Both the position numbers and the translations under genes were made by a program. From Collybiopsis luxurians FD-317 M1 (Eukaryota > Basidiomycota > Agaricomycetes > Agaricales > Omphalotaceae), in assembly GCA_000827265.1 (NCBI GenBank), contig KN834749.1, positions 547,500 to 611,499 on the forward strand: 64,000 nucleotides of DNA. Reading direction: 5' to 3'. Position 1 is the stretch's first letter, and the number at the start of each line of letters is the position of its first letter. The notes beneath the pieces are model-generated. The model did no database searches and had not been told where the DNA came from. It saw nothing but the letters and a program-made list of their open reading frames with translations. Positions 1 to 12,534 of this stretch are shown one piece after another.

Positions 1-806
1 ACGCAGCGCCCTCTCTCATTTGCGCGCCCTCCGCCAAGGTTTGAACCAATTGCAAACCTGGGGAGGTGGAATATGAGAGGACTACAAAAGCGATAGCAAG
101 TCAGAGAAACCCAAGTGAGAAGAAAAAGAAATGGGGAGGAATAAAAGGAACGTGGAAGGACGTGAATACTAGGAAAATCTGGAGAGAGGATCGGTGATGA
201 CAACACGTATGTAAGGAAGAAGGTTCGTGTCAGGCAATAGCTTAAAAAACAGAAAACAGAATGAAATACGGGCGCTGGGAGGGGGACACATATTCATGAC
301 GAGGATAGATAAGGAAAACAAGCAGCCAGTAATCCCTCCCTCTCCGAGGATCAGGAAGTAGAACTAGCGTGAAAAGAAACTAGCGTCCGTATTATACAGG
401 CTTTTACAAGCCGAGTTAGGGAGCAATATAGATTCTGGAACCACTTCTTGCGCGAAAAACCACATCAAACCTCGGGCGGCAGCAATGTTGAGACGAATAT
501 AGGAGATATAGAGCTGGCCAGCCAGGATTATCACGAGGTGCCGTTGGCGTATCCCCCCTACTGAGGTAGCGCCGCTCGAACTCGGCGTACCCCAGCGTCA
601 TTAACCCAAGCCTCCAAACATGTCTATCTTCATGGCCTCCTCCTTCTCAGCATGCTCTCCTCCACCCACGAGCGGTCCACCGACTTCACCGGACCGGATA
701 CCACGACCGACTGGGCGATACTCCAAAGCACCTTCCCCCCACCCCCACATCGCCCTAAACTCAAACGTGCAAAGCAAAACCAAACCGCCAAACCGTAAAA
801 AGCCAT
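1..806. other. Gene-free flank downstream of casein kinase I
   Basis: No gene is supported here. The stretch should hold the 3' UTR and polyadenylation region of the casein kinase gene that ends at 807. A 60-codon minus-strand frame at 601-783 is rich in Gly and Arg. It could be an alternative last exon of that gene if a GTAAAT overlapping its stop codon acts as a splice donor, but nothing else supports it. The first 400 bases show no long frame on either strand. Confidence 0.5.
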
Positions 807-2070
807 TTACCAGAGCTCAGTTTCCCGACCACGGGTACCTCTCTGCTGGCCGACGGCGCCAGGGGCACCTTGTTGGGCCTGTCGCGTGTGAGAGCGAAGC
901 CTTCAATTTAGAGTGTCAGAAAAGAAATATATATGAAAAAAGACTCGACGAACTTACATGCGATCACTCTGACGATGCTCGTCGTCTTCCTGGACAACCT
1001 TGCGACGTCCAGCAGTAGCCTTGCCACTGCTACCGTCCTCCTGGGTCCGCTGAACGGACCAGTCAAAGACATAGTCGTACTGGTATCCTTCGCGAACAAA
1101 GAGGTCCCGGAAGAGCTTACGTAGGTAAGAGTAATCAGGCTTGTCGTCAAAGCGAAGGGCACGAGTGTAGTTCAAGAAGATTCCGAATTCGTTAGGGAAT
1201 CCACGGCAAAGAAGATCGGTCGGTGTCGTCATCTTCTTTTCCATGATGCGATCGTACTTTTGCTTCTTGGTCGCAGCCTTGAGACCTTGCCAAGGGAGAG
1301 CACCGCGGAGGAAATACATAAGAACATAGGCAAGGGACTCGAGATCGTCACGACGAGCTTGTTCGACACCCAAGTGAGTGTTTATGGAAGTGTATCGAGC
1401 AGTTCCAGTCAAGTTCTTGTTCTCTCTGTACGGAATGTGAAGATGGGTCTTGGGGTCCCTGAACTTTTTAGCGAGACCAAAGTCAATGACATTGACCTGG
1501 TTGCCTCGCTTGCCAATACCCATCAAAAAGTTGTCAGGTTTAATGTCGCGATGAATGAAGTTGCGAGAATGGATGTATTCGATGCGAGAAATCTGATGGC
1601 ATAGCGTAAGCGCCTTGAAAGCTGTAAAAGAGAGGGTGCGGAAATGACTCACGAGCTGATCTGCCAGCAGCAGAACTGTCTTGAGACTGAACTTTCTATT
1701 GCAAAAGTTGAAGAGGTCCTCGAGGGAAGGACCTAAGAGGTCAAGAACCATAGCGTTGTAGTCGCATTCGGTTCCGAACCAGCGAACAAAGGGAACGCCG
1801 ACGCCACCAGCGAGCGTCTTGTACACCTTTGATTCGTACTCGAGCTGAGGGTGCTTGGCTTTGACAGATTCGAGTTTGATGGCAACCTCTTCGCCTGAGA
1901 TAATGTTGATCCCAAGGTAGATGTCCCCTGAGAAAAAAAAAGGTCAGAGAATGCAGTCAGGTGGAAGAAAAAGTGTGATACGCACCAAAGGAGCCCGAAC
2001 CAATCTTCTTGCCGAGTCTGTATTTGCCACCAACTCGAAGGTCTAATCTGTGCGATGACTGTTCTGCCAT
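807..2070 (-). CDS. Casein kinase I, delta/epsilon (Hhp/Hrr25) type
   Basis: Ser/Thr kinase of the CK1 family, which acts in DNA repair, the cell cycle, vesicle traffic and clock-type regulation. Four exons: 2070-1986, 1927-1653, 1592-958 and 900-807. They total 1089 nt, giving 362 aa in frame. The start [17 protein letters not shown] leads into the glycine loop GSGSFG. Then come [10 protein letters not shown] (catalytic loop), DFGLAKK (CK1 form of DFG) and the CK1 marker LPWQGLKA. The tail has a basic AGRRK stretch and is Gln/Gly/Arg-rich (RQAQQGAPG). The last exon is inferred: the frame would otherwise stop inside a perfect GTAAGT donor at 957, and splicing to 900 continues SDRM into LRSHTRQAQ, as usual for basidiomycete CK1 tails. 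It diverges from the chitin synthase gene across 916 bp. Confidence 0.88.
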
Positions 2071-2986
2071 TGTTGACTAGTGTGAAGCGATAAAGTGTAA
2101 GAAGAAACTAGAAAATCGTTGGATATCAGTTATTGAATCGACGTGAGGAAGAGGAAAGAAAAGAGGGGGGTAAAGCTGGCAGAGAAGGCAAGGCTTTTGT
2201 ATTGGGATAAGGCAGGAAAAGGTGTGGATTTCCGGCTGAGATTGCCGACGTCCACGTAATTAAGGACGCTGGCGAGGAATGAAAGAAAAAAGATACAGCT
2301 GGATGGACGGCAGAAACTGAGAGCCAGCTACCAGGAGAACGCTCAAAGCTCAGACCAAGTTCCGGCCAGAGCAAGGCCAGTTAAAGACTCGGAGGAGCCA
2401 CGAGGCGTCATCCGGCGAAAATGAACCAAAAAGAGGAAATATTTTTTAGAAAAGGTATAATTGATGCTCACAGAAAAGAATTCAAGCGGAAACGAGGAGA
2501 TTTTGAGAGAGAAAGGCGATGTTAGTGGAGGGGCAAAGGAGAAGAAGAACAAGGGATGATGAGCTAGCTGACTGGATGACTAAGCCCAACATTATCAGAT
2601 CCTTCAAAGTTCATTCGGTTCCCTTTGCTGACATTGACACATGGAAAATCTGGTCCATTATATGCTCAGGGCGCCTTCCTGGCTCTCCGGACAGTTCACA
2701 ATATCCAGTCAATTTTGGTCTTTTGCGGTGGTATCGCCAAGTAAATGAGGCAATGTTATGGGTAGCTACGGTATCTCAGTATCTACTAGTACATTGATCA
2801 TTAAGTTGTGACACACGTGGTACAAATTCAAATGGAAAAAAGTTCCATCTCTAACCAGTTCCTTCACCAACTCTCCTTGGTTTCCACTGTCAATCTTTCA
2901 ATTCAGGGTCTTTCGATACCGTCCATTCTCTCTAACCCAAACTTCCATCTCACCAAGGAAGAGCGTAGACCGTTCTCAATAACAAT
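2071..2986. promoter_or_regulatory. Divergent intergenic region, casein kinase I / chitin synthase
   Basis: This 916-bp stretch separates two genes read outward and must carry both promoters and 5' UTRs. A pyrimidine-rich run lies just upstream of the chitin synthase ATG at 2987, a common feature of fungal core promoters. I see no clear TATA box close to either start. Short frames at 2519-2797 and 2808-3176 lack family motifs and I do not call them genes. Confidence 0.4.
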
Positions 2987-5900
2987 ATGGCTTATCACCG
3001 CCAAAACCACGATCCTTACTACTCCCAGCACCAGCAGGGGTACGGAAACAACTATAACTCTTCTTCCGCTCATCTTACCCAAGGCAACGAATACTATGAC
3101 AATAACCAATCCGTTCACGATAACTGGGAGACAAAGTCCTACGCCAGCAGTCACTACGGCTCGCAGGCTCACCTAGCTCCCTATGAAATGAACCATTCAG
3201 TTCCAGACGTTCCTGCCATGCCTTACGGTCTTCAGAACAGTTTTGGCAACTATCCCCCAGCCCCTGGAATCTATCACTCTCATAGCACAGGTGCTTACTC
3301 TGTCGCCAGGGATAAAGTCCTTAAAGGTCGCGCAGTCAAGCAGGTCGAACTCTTCCAAGGAAATCTGGTCCTCGATGTCCCCGTGTCTTCTCATATCATC
3401 CCCAATGGACGGCATGACATTGAGGAGTTCTCCAAGATGCGCTACACTGCTGCGACTTGCGACCCCGACGACTTTATGAAGTCACGGTACTCACTCAGAC
3501 CGTATCTATACGGAAGACAAACAGAGCTCTTCATTGTCATGACCATGTATAATGAGGACGAGGTGTTGTTCACCAAGACGATGAATGCGTAAGTTGGCTT
3601 TTTTTCCGATTTACAGCTTGTGTAATCATTCGGTCTGTCAGTGTGCTCAAAAACGTCGCACATCTTTGTGGCCGTTCAAGGTCCAAGACTTGGGGACCTG
3701 AAGGTTGGAAAAAGGTCGTCGTTTGCGTCGTTTCCGATGGACGGAGCAAAATCAACAAACGCACTCTTCAAGTGCTCAGTTTGGTACGGGCATATTACCC
3801 CGTCGCTTGGAGTTGTGATTAACCCTATCGTTGTCTCAGATGGGATGCTATCAAGAAGGTATAGCTAAAGACTCTGTTGCTGGCAAAGATGTCACTGCTC
3901 ATATCTTCGAGTATGTGTCCAACGCTTCAAGTTTCATCTAAATTTCATCTTCTCATCTCTTGTTCGTTAATTGATAGATACACAACCAGTGTGATGGTAA
4001 CGGAGAGCGGCGAAATCTCTCAAACAGGATGTCCCGTACAGATCATTTTCTGCCTGAAGGAACAGAACAAAAAGAAGCTCAATTCTCACAGATGGTTTTT
4101 CAACGCCTTCGGCCCGTTGGTCAAGCCCAACGTCTGCGTACTCCTCGATGTTGGTACTAAACCCACTGGTACTTCTATCTATGAGCTCTGGAAGTGTTTT
4201 GATAAGCACTCAAACGTCGGCGGTGCTTGCGGAGAGTCAGTTCCACCGCATCTCGATTCCCATATCTTCTCCCATCTGATACGTTTTCTCAGGATCTGTG
4301 TCGACACAGGCCGTGGATGTTCGCTCCTCCTTACTAGTCCGTTAGCTGCTTCTCAAAACTTTGAATACAAGATGTCTAATATTCTGGATAAGCCCCTTGA
4401 GGTAAGTGTTTCATTCGGGCAACTGCTCTACCAAGTAAAACTGATGCGACGCAAATCATCTAGTCCGTATTTGGCTACATCTCTGTGCTCCCCGGTGCTT
4501 TCAGTGCATATCGCTATGCCGCTGTCCAAAATGGACCAGATGGCAAGGGTCCGCTAGCCTCTTACTTCAGAGGAGAAACGATGCATGGCGGAGGATCTAG
4601 TGGAGCTGGCCTGTTCGAGCGGAACATGTACCTTGCGGAAGATCGTATCTTATGTTTCGAGATTTGCACAAAGAAGCGGGAAGGCTGGGTGTCCGTGCCT
4701 TGCCTATTTTTTCTCTCCCTTCTTTAATACGAGTTCCACAGATTGCGATATGTCAAGAGCGCAAAAGCCTCAACTGATGTGCCGGCTACTGTTCCCGAGT
4801 TCATCTCGCAACGTCGGCGTTGGCTGAATGGTTCGTTGTTTGCGTCAATCCATGCAACAGTGTTTTGGTACAGGATTTGGACTTCCGGGCAAAATTTTTT
4901 CAGGAAGATCGTGTTGACGGTGCGTACCGTTTTCGATTTCGTTTCCACTGCGCCTTTAGATTCATTCATCGGCCACAAATCAAATCAGGCGCTAAGCTTG
5001 AGCGCTTCACATTCATTCATGTGGACCCTAATTGCTTTGCTCATTTGCTTCCTTAGATTGAATTCCTTTACAATTCGGTTAATCTTCTCTTCACATGGAC
5101 ATCTCTCGCAAACTTCTATCTGGCGTTCTTCTTCGTAAGTTTCCGGCATTGAGCTCGCTTAAACGGTTCTATTTAACATTTTTCAAGCTTGTATCGTCGG
5201 CGACCTCTGACACGAAAAATGATCCATTTAGTTTCATGGCCAAAGGCGCAGGCAAAGATGTCTTTGAAGTTGTCCTAAAACTTTACATCGCTTTGCTCTT
5301 CGTCGTCTTAGTCTGTTCATTGGGCAATCGTCCTCAGGTTAATTCTTCTTTCTCATATTTTTATCGAATTGCTTATAACCTTTGAAGGGTTCGAAATGGA
5401 CATATTCGCTCGCGATATTGTTGTTTGGAATATGTAACATCGTTACAATCTATTGTGCAGGCTACACCGTCTATCTTGCTGTTCCACATACTGCCGATGG
5501 ATGGAGCAATTTCCCTGAGCTCGTCAAGACAACTCGGGCGCTGCAAGACATTGTCATCTCCCTTGCCGCCACCTATGGTCTTTACTTTATCAGCTCATTC
5601 ATGCACTTTGAGCCATGGCATATGTTCACTAGTTTCCTTCAGTACCGTCAGTCTGAATTCATTTGTTTTGCATTGACTTACAGACTTGCTTCGCAGTATT
5701 CTTTCTTCCGAGCTATGTAAACATCCTTAGTGAGTCGAGTTTCATCTGTTTAGTTTTGAATTATAGACTTGCTTCCTTCGCAGTGATGTACGCAATGTGT
5801 AACAGTAAGGCGTCTACTTCTTTCGTCGTTTAATGTTAACAATGCTTACTTAAAATTTAGTTCACGATGTTACGTGGGGTAAGGATCGCCTCGTTATCTG

Positions 5901-6602
5901 ATACTCTTGGACTTTTATTTACTTAACTCCGACTGTGCAGGTACAAAGGGTGACAATGGAGCTGCTAAAGACCTCGGTGGAGCCAAGAAAGTTAAAGGCG
6001 AAGGAGGCCAGGAGCTGATGGAAGTCGAGGTGGTCACTCAGAGAGAAGATGTAGATCAACTATGGGTTGCTGCAAGGAGCTCCTTGAAGGTGGGTCCTTG
6101 TCACAGCGTTCCTTTTTCTTCATCTATTTACCTCGAATCTCAGATCAAGCCCCCAGAAGAGAAGGAGCACCGGGATGCTGCCACTAAGCAAGCTGACCAT
6201 GACCGAAACTCTAGGACGAACATCGTCCTCGGTAAGTTAATGTAGTTTCCATCTTTTATTCAATGGCAAGTCTCACTGTAATCTGTTTGAAGCATGGGTC
6301 GGTACGAATATGTTAGTATGTCTTCTAAATGACCTGGCACGACTTTACTCATTGAAATTTCAGGGCGATGATTATCGCTTTTACCTCTACCGCTTTCCAG
6401 AATTGGGTTGCGCAGCACGTTGAAGAAGCCAATAACTCTGCGTTTAACCCTTATCTGACGTTCTTGTTCTGGTCATTGTACGGCTATCTCTTTCCTCAAT
6501 CCATGAATAGCGATTGATTCGTGACATTATAGGGCTGGCCTTTCTGCTGTCCGCTTTACTGGCTCATTCTTGTATCTTGTGTTTAGGCTTTTCGGCCAGT
6601 GA
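2987..6602 (+). CDS. Chitin synthase (GT2, division 1, class I-III)
   Basis: Plasma-membrane processive glycosyltransferase that polymerises UDP-GlcNAc into chitin. Residues 1-100 are a Tyr/Gln/Asn-rich cytosolic tail. The Chitin_synth_1N region and catalytic core follow: [28 protein letters not shown], the acceptor-site LAEDRIL and the hallmark QRRRWLNGS. After the core come several membrane spans and the conserved SYVNILMMYAM / HDVTWGTKG segment, then a Lys/Glu-rich loop, two more spans and the end VFRLFGQ. There are many small introns, and two consecutive exons are only 21 nt (5784-5804) and 18 nt (5861-5878). A longer intron (about 137 nt) follows FRKIVLT near 4920. No myosin motor is present, which excludes classes V and VII. 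I cannot separate classes I, II and III by eye. Confidence 0.9.
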
Positions 6603-7326
6603 GGAATTCGTTACTAGGCTGGCTACTTTTATAATTCCAGTTGAAGCGTAATCCTGAAATGTTCGATGTTTTGTTTGACGGATGGACAGTTGAATTTCAT
6701 TACCTTCCTTTTTTTCGTGTTTGTCTGCTGAGGACTGGGGTCCACGGTTTACTTATTTTGGTAAAAGCTGCGCTACCTTGTGATTTATCTGTCAAATATT
6801 TGGTGTAATTCTACTATACCCCAACCTTGTGAAACGATATGGCGACAACGAGAAGCGATCATAGGAAGCTCCAGCTGCCAGTTTAGCGTATCAAAAGTGC
6901 TTTGGAGAGAGCAAGATGTGGAAAGCAGTGCACTTTGAAAAGGTATCGACAGTAAGTGGAGTTAACCAGAGTTGAGGCGTGGAGCGGAAACTACATGAGC
7001 CAGTCCCAAAGGAAGCAAGCCAATTTCCAAAAGAAGAATTACTGCGCCAATCACGTTCCTTTCCCACGAATTGCCAACATTTTGTCGGTGTTCGGTTCAG
7101 CCCTTTTGCTCTCTGCCCTCGATGCTAATCTAATCTCCAAACTGTTCATTCTTTTTATTCGCCTTTTGCCCTTCAATTAGCTCGTTTAATTGGCTTTGGC
7201 TCTGTAACTTGCGCAACTGGTTCTTTATCTTTAGGGCTCGGAAGGAATCCTTATACTTAAATTTACAGGTGTGTGCAAAAGAATTCCTTATATTTTATTC
7301 TCCAACCTTCAGTGTCATTGTCAGAA
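6603..7326. other. Intergenic, chitin synthase 3' end to next promoter
   Basis: The 724-bp gap between two genes on the same strand is AT-rich with T-runs and no supported coding frame. A 74-codon frame at 6956-7180 has no motif. A possible splice acceptor (TTACAG at about 7263-7268) suggests a 5' UTR intron for the gene starting at 7327. No RNA gene was seen. Confidence 0.35.
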
Positions 7327-10300
7327 ATGTCTTCAACGAATGAGAACGACACGTCAAATTCTTCAGATAATGTACAGACTACTCCGACTTCCATGACCAC
7401 CACCTCCCTTTCGCCTACTTGGCCCCCACCAAAAGCTCCGCTACCTCCTCATCGTCTTGCAAAGCTGGCAAATGCATTGGGTGTCTCGACTCCAATTCCT
7501 GTCCACCACAGAAAAGACAGAGGTGACAGATCGCCAAGTCCCTATTTAGCAGCTCCCTCACCAGTCTTTTCTGCTCCGTCACTCAGTACACCCGATGCAT
7601 ACGCTTCAATCCGCGAAACCTATGCTTCTTTAAGACGGTCTCCGACTCCTTCCTCAGCCGGCAGCGTTATTAACTCTGGAACTCCTTACACCAATGTTTC
7701 AAAGTATCTCCTACATGTAGTCCCTCCTTTATATCTACCCCACGACTCCCAACTGCGAGACAATGTCACTTCAGGTTCAGGCTATCATTCCTATTTTAGG
7801 AGAGGGGTCCTTGTTCCGGTTCATCCAACACTTCAGTCCCAGTTGTGGGCCATAGCAAAAGAGTATGCATTGCCGAGCACTGCAGGTCTTATCCTCTACC
7901 TCGTGAACCCATCTCCCAAGGACCAAATTACGCCAACGGCTATGGAAGGGGATGATGAGCTTGATGAGCCTGGTCCGCGATTATCCGAGGAGGTTTGGAA
8001 ACATTTATGGACAAGGGTATGGAAAGCCGAGCGAGAAGAGTTGCCCCCGGTAATGCCTCCTTTAGGGCTCCCGGGTCCAGTTTCCTCATCTCCAGGAGTC
8101 GCAAATTTCGCTACAAGGTCGACACCGTTCCTTCCGAACGAGTCGCCTTCGCCTTTGTCCCCTTTGAAACCCTTCATATCGAATGCGGGCAACAACAGTT
8201 TAGATACTGTTTTCGGCCAAACAGCTTCGCTTTCGTCTCCTTCAACACCTTCCAGCGCATCCACGCTTGCTTTTACCTCCAAGTCTTCCAGGTCTCGTTC
8301 ACCTGTATCTGAAGGTCCAGAGACAGACACCCCTCCTACCTCCCATTCCAATTCTCTCGATAGTACTGATCCCGACCACAACTTCTTGCGAGCTAACTCG
8401 CTTCCGTTACCGGGATTGAACTCTGCGTCTTTGATGCCAATCCTTGCCAAGGTGGAATTCGACATTGACAGGAAAAAAGCCGGGTGGTACGAACCGTGGG
8501 CTAAACGGCGGCGGGTGAAAAACGGGAAGAAGGGGAAGAAGGGGAATTCCGAACAACCTGTGACTGATCTACCCAAACGCCTGAAACTATCGGGGCGGGC
8601 GCAAACAGCTAGTCCAGTGTCGCTCTTTTCGCCGAAAGACCAGGCTGCATCGGAAGGATACGAGAAGTTATCTGACAGTGAATATGATGAAGAGGAAGAT
8701 GAGGATATTGGTGATGAAGATGAGACTGCCCGAGTGTTATCCACTTCTGGTCCAGGTATGTACTTGCCCCCCTTCTCTCACCGTTCTTCAATTTTTGTTT
8801 TCGTCGATCTCTCCTGAATATCCGACCATTAGACCTTCTCCACGACGTATTTGGAACAGACGCTGATACTTGGGCAGACATCAAGGACTCTCGGCCGCAG
8901 ATACAAAATGATTACGACCTTGCATTGACAGGAGACGAATTAGTCGATGATGAAGATCAGTTTGAAGATGATAGCAACGAACAAAGCGACCTCACCAGAG
9001 GCGTTGAAGAGATCTCCGAAATCATGGCACAGATGGGGAAGCCTCAGCTTGCAGTAGACGTATCATCTGTCAGTCATTCAAACTCGCGCAAGCGTGTCCC
9101 ACCACCACTGGTACTGCATCCTGCTGGCGGAGCAGCCAGCACGGAACTTTCAATTCCAAGTCCACTGAACTCTGCCAACTCGTTGAATGGCCAACCCGGC
9201 AGCAGTAGTAGTGAAAGTACGAGCCTACCGTACTTGAAGGGTGTTCCCGCTGGTGATGGTGTTCTAGCTGGGGCACAGTATGAGGACGATATGGACATTT
9301 CAAATATCTCGGAATTGGCGGCCAACGAGTTGGACGAGGAGTATGCAAAGCAGAAAAGTCCGCACGACACAGAGAAGCGAACTGGTGGTGTCTACGATGA
9401 TTTAGATTTGGACCTGGGAGAGGTAAGCCCTTACCCATTCTTTTGTAATATGACCATCATAGCAACGGTTACGTTGTCTTCTTCCTCAAATCTCATATCA
9501 TATCTGTAACATGAAACTCATTATTCCTTTCTTTCCTTAATAACGCGGCAGATCGATGAAAATGATCCCAACGACAGGAGGAAAAGTCAAATTATCCTCA
9601 AAGCAAAACTGGATGAAATCGAAAGGGTGAGTGGCTGAGATTTTTTTCGTTCTATTTTCAAATGCTAATTATCATGGTAGAACCTCGCCCAGCTGTCTCC
9701 TCGTGCACTTAAGATCGATCTTGAGGATGAACAAACATCCAGCGTTCGTCTCTCATCACCTCGGTCACCATTTTTGGGTATTCCCTCTAATGGCGGCACC
9801 TTGATGAATTCGGATGTCCTCCCTCCCACTCCAACTCAAGAAAGTGGCACTTCGTGAGTTTGTGTGTCATCTGTCTTGGCGGTTTACCTAATAACTTGCC
9901 AGTCCCGCCTCGCCTCCGCGTGCACAATGGCCCGCTGTACCTTATTCCTCTCTAACGGAAGAAGTCGAGGAGACACCGGCTTCCCTCAAACCTTCTCATG
10001 CAGAGTCACCCAGCTTCTCCCCTCCGCAGCTTGCCATAAATGGTGTTTCCACTTTTGCACCCAAGGCATTCAAACGCCAGGATTCACTTAGCAGCTCTTC
10101 GAGCGGGATTTCAGCCGAAACTCTAAGGAGGCGTAAAGAGGCTGAGGAGGAACAGCTTTATTACCCTGCTTTGAATGCTCGTTCCAACTCTGCGACTGGA
10201 TCCAATTCTAGCTCTCCTGTTATCCCGCTATCACCAGATCCCTTCGGCAGGTTTTCTTCCACACCTGAGCCTCCAGAGGCGTCGCGTCAGCACGTAAAGT

Positions 10301-11733
10301 TGTGGGATTCTGTACCGGTTGGAGGCTCGGTCGAGCATTTGATACAAAACAGCAAACGCAAGCAGTCAATCTCTACTTCCATCAAAGAGACTGCTCCCCG
10401 CACGAGCGAGGCTTCGAGCCGCTTCTCGGCGGATTCGACGAAGGATAATATTGAGATTCTTGGGTCTTTAGCTAAAAGCTCGTCGGGATCATCTGGAGGG
10501 ACTAAGGACAGTAGTGTCAAGGACAAGGACAAGTCAGCGAACAGAACAACTGTGATGAGCATGAAAGGAATCAAGAAGCTTTGGAGGAAGAGCAACAAGA
10601 ATTCGGTATCTGCAAATGGACCACCTACTCCTGTCCCAGAGTCTCCAATGCTCCCATCCTTCTTATCGGAGGAATCGAAATCTCTGAATCCCCCTCCAAC
10701 GCCGTCTCTTTCCTCCAGCCGTGCACCTTCTCCCGAGTCCCTTCAAAACTTACCCCAAACTCCCATCGTCCCAGCCAGGCCAACGCGTCCATCGACAGAA
10801 GAGCTGTACATTCCCGATATTCCAGATCAATTAGCTTTGCCTTTACAACCGGCTAACGGGAGACCCGCTCCCATGCCTATTATAGCTGCTCAGATGCAAG
10901 CTGGACTACATTCGAGGTCAACGCCGGGAGATCGCATGCACTTTGACCAGGAGAGTCCGTACCCAATGCCTACAAGACGGCCACAGCAGAGGAAGATGAG
11001 CGTGAGCAGCGTTTCATCTTCTGCGCAATCCTCAGGACGAACGCCGTCACTTGCCAACTCGGCGGGGGGGTCAATAGGAACTGCAGCCGCCGCCTCTATG
11101 ACAAGTGAGAATAGGCAAGCCAACGTTAGGAAGTCGATACTGAAATGGAAAGCTGCAGCAGCTGCACAACAGAACGCTGAACAGACAGACTCTGCCAGTC
11201 ATCCTTCCCGTCCAAGTATTGACCGTGCTTCATCAAGTGGTGTAGCTCGACCGCGAGCATCTACTCTTAGTAGCGGCTCTCGCCCCTCATCAACTAATGT
11301 CACCGAAATCCCACCTAGTCCTAAAATTCCGGACCATTTCCTTTCGAGACCCCCTTCCGAACATCCACGGATGGGTTCGCATCTTACAACATCCTCGACC
11401 GACTCTAGGCTCACGACAGCGACCGACATCTCATCTTTCCAGTCACTGAACAGTCCATCGTCGTCGCAGACTTCGCATGGCTCTCCGCCGTTAAAGCTAC
11501 AAACAGACCTAACGCGGAATTCCAGCCTCGATTCCAGCGCGAAATTGAGTATGGAATCTCTTGATCACAGAAAGAAGAGTTTCGACTCGCAGTCCGCGTC
11601 AGACTTTGACGATGGTGATTCGGATGCTCGTCCCAGTATAGACTCGTCACAATTTGAGATTGTGTCTCCAAAGATGAAGGTAGGTACGCTGTCGTATCCA
11701 TATACGACGGTAGGCTTACAAGGAGAAGTATGA
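7327..11733 (+). CDS. Conserved fungal protein, large, mostly disordered
   Basis: Function unknown. The only ordered-looking part is near residues 130-240, with YLLHVVPPLYLP, FRRGVLVPVH, LWAIAKEYALPS and EEVWKHLWTRVW. I believe this region is conserved across ascomycetes and basidiomycetes in uncharacterised proteins, but I cannot name the family. The rest is Ser/Pro-rich with acidic runs (DEEEDEDIGDEDE), a basic patch (KGKKGKKG) and phosphorylatable SP/TP sites. Five exons: introns near 8756-8832, 9424-9551, 9628-9680 and 9856-9901 keep frame. ATG 7327 is chosen because the open frame before it has no earlier ATG. The end is ambiguous: a GTAGGT donor at about 11680 with an acceptor at about 11731 would replace the last residues by a short tail, KYDDSPT. 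Confidence 0.75.
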
Positions 11734-12534
11734 CGACTCTCCAACTTAGTGATTCCTTTTGTTACTGTCGATAGTTATCCTTATTTCTTTGCGTCTCTAA
11801 CTCTCTTGTGGAGAGCACTTGCTCACTTCGCTTGCATTTTTCCCGTTATCATGGCATATGTATTGTAATCACAATCTGACTTTTTCATACTATCTGTCAT
11901 CTCCCTTTCATATATACCTCACTTTACATATCCGCTAGAACCCATTGCTGCCATTTAATATTAATAAAAATGCAATGCACTATGCCCCAAGGCTCGGCCT
12001 GAAAATCCGACGCCCCAGGCCGTCTTCCGAACAAGCCATAGCCAATAAAAACCGAGCCGCAGCCAGCCGAGATGAGCCGACTCAGCCGAGCGTTGGACTG
12101 TTATTTTTCAGTAAATCAATTTGAGCTTCTCAAAGGCACCATTTAAACGAACATTCTTCCGAAGATAGGCTTCAAACGAGAACTTGCGAGTGAAAAGTGC
12201 ATTCCCGAGCTCTATCAAGGCGGGATGCTTGCAAGTGCTCGTTTGACGGAGCTCCAGCTTGACTTACACTAATACGGAATTATTTGCAGAATGTTCATTT
12301 GGAATTTCAAAACGCATTTTCTACGCGACAGATCCTTTGGTACAGTGAAAGGCCTGAGAGTTCATCTGGCTTCTGTCGCTTAGCGTAAGAGATATCATAT
12401 CAAGCGTGTGTTTAGAGATCAACTGTCAGATTGTATTCCCAAAAAAAAAATGCAGCTGGTATCGAGTACACATATAAATAACAAATAAATCAAGCAGAGT
12501 GCGTGTAACGAAACGAATGCAAAGGAGTGTGTTT
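11734..12534. other. Convergent intergenic region
   Basis: Two genes end into this 801-bp stretch from opposite sides. An AATAAA-like signal (TTAATATTAATAAAAATG, about 11957-11975) may serve the upstream gene, and A-rich AAATAA repeats near 12475-12490 lie close to the end of the minus-strand gene. A GC-rich tract at 11990-12100 is listed separately. No coding frame of substance is present. Confidence 0.4.
11990..12100. repeat. GC-rich tract with repeated AGCCGA motif
   Basis: Within an AT-rich convergent spacer, about 110 bp abruptly becomes GC-rich and repeats GAGCCG, AGCCGA and CAGCCGAG several times between about 12045 and 12095, with related GGCTCGGCC at its left end. The left end is nearly complementary to the right end, so a hairpin or a remnant of a dispersed repeat is possible. 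No open frame and no target-site duplication were recognised. Confidence 0.35.

Noticed and set aside
7896..8744. 282-codon minus-strand frame opposite the large fungal protein
   Set aside because: It mirrors the Ser/Asp-rich codons of the plus-strand gene (long Ser runs from GAT/GAA repeats), a known artefact of low-complexity coding DNA.
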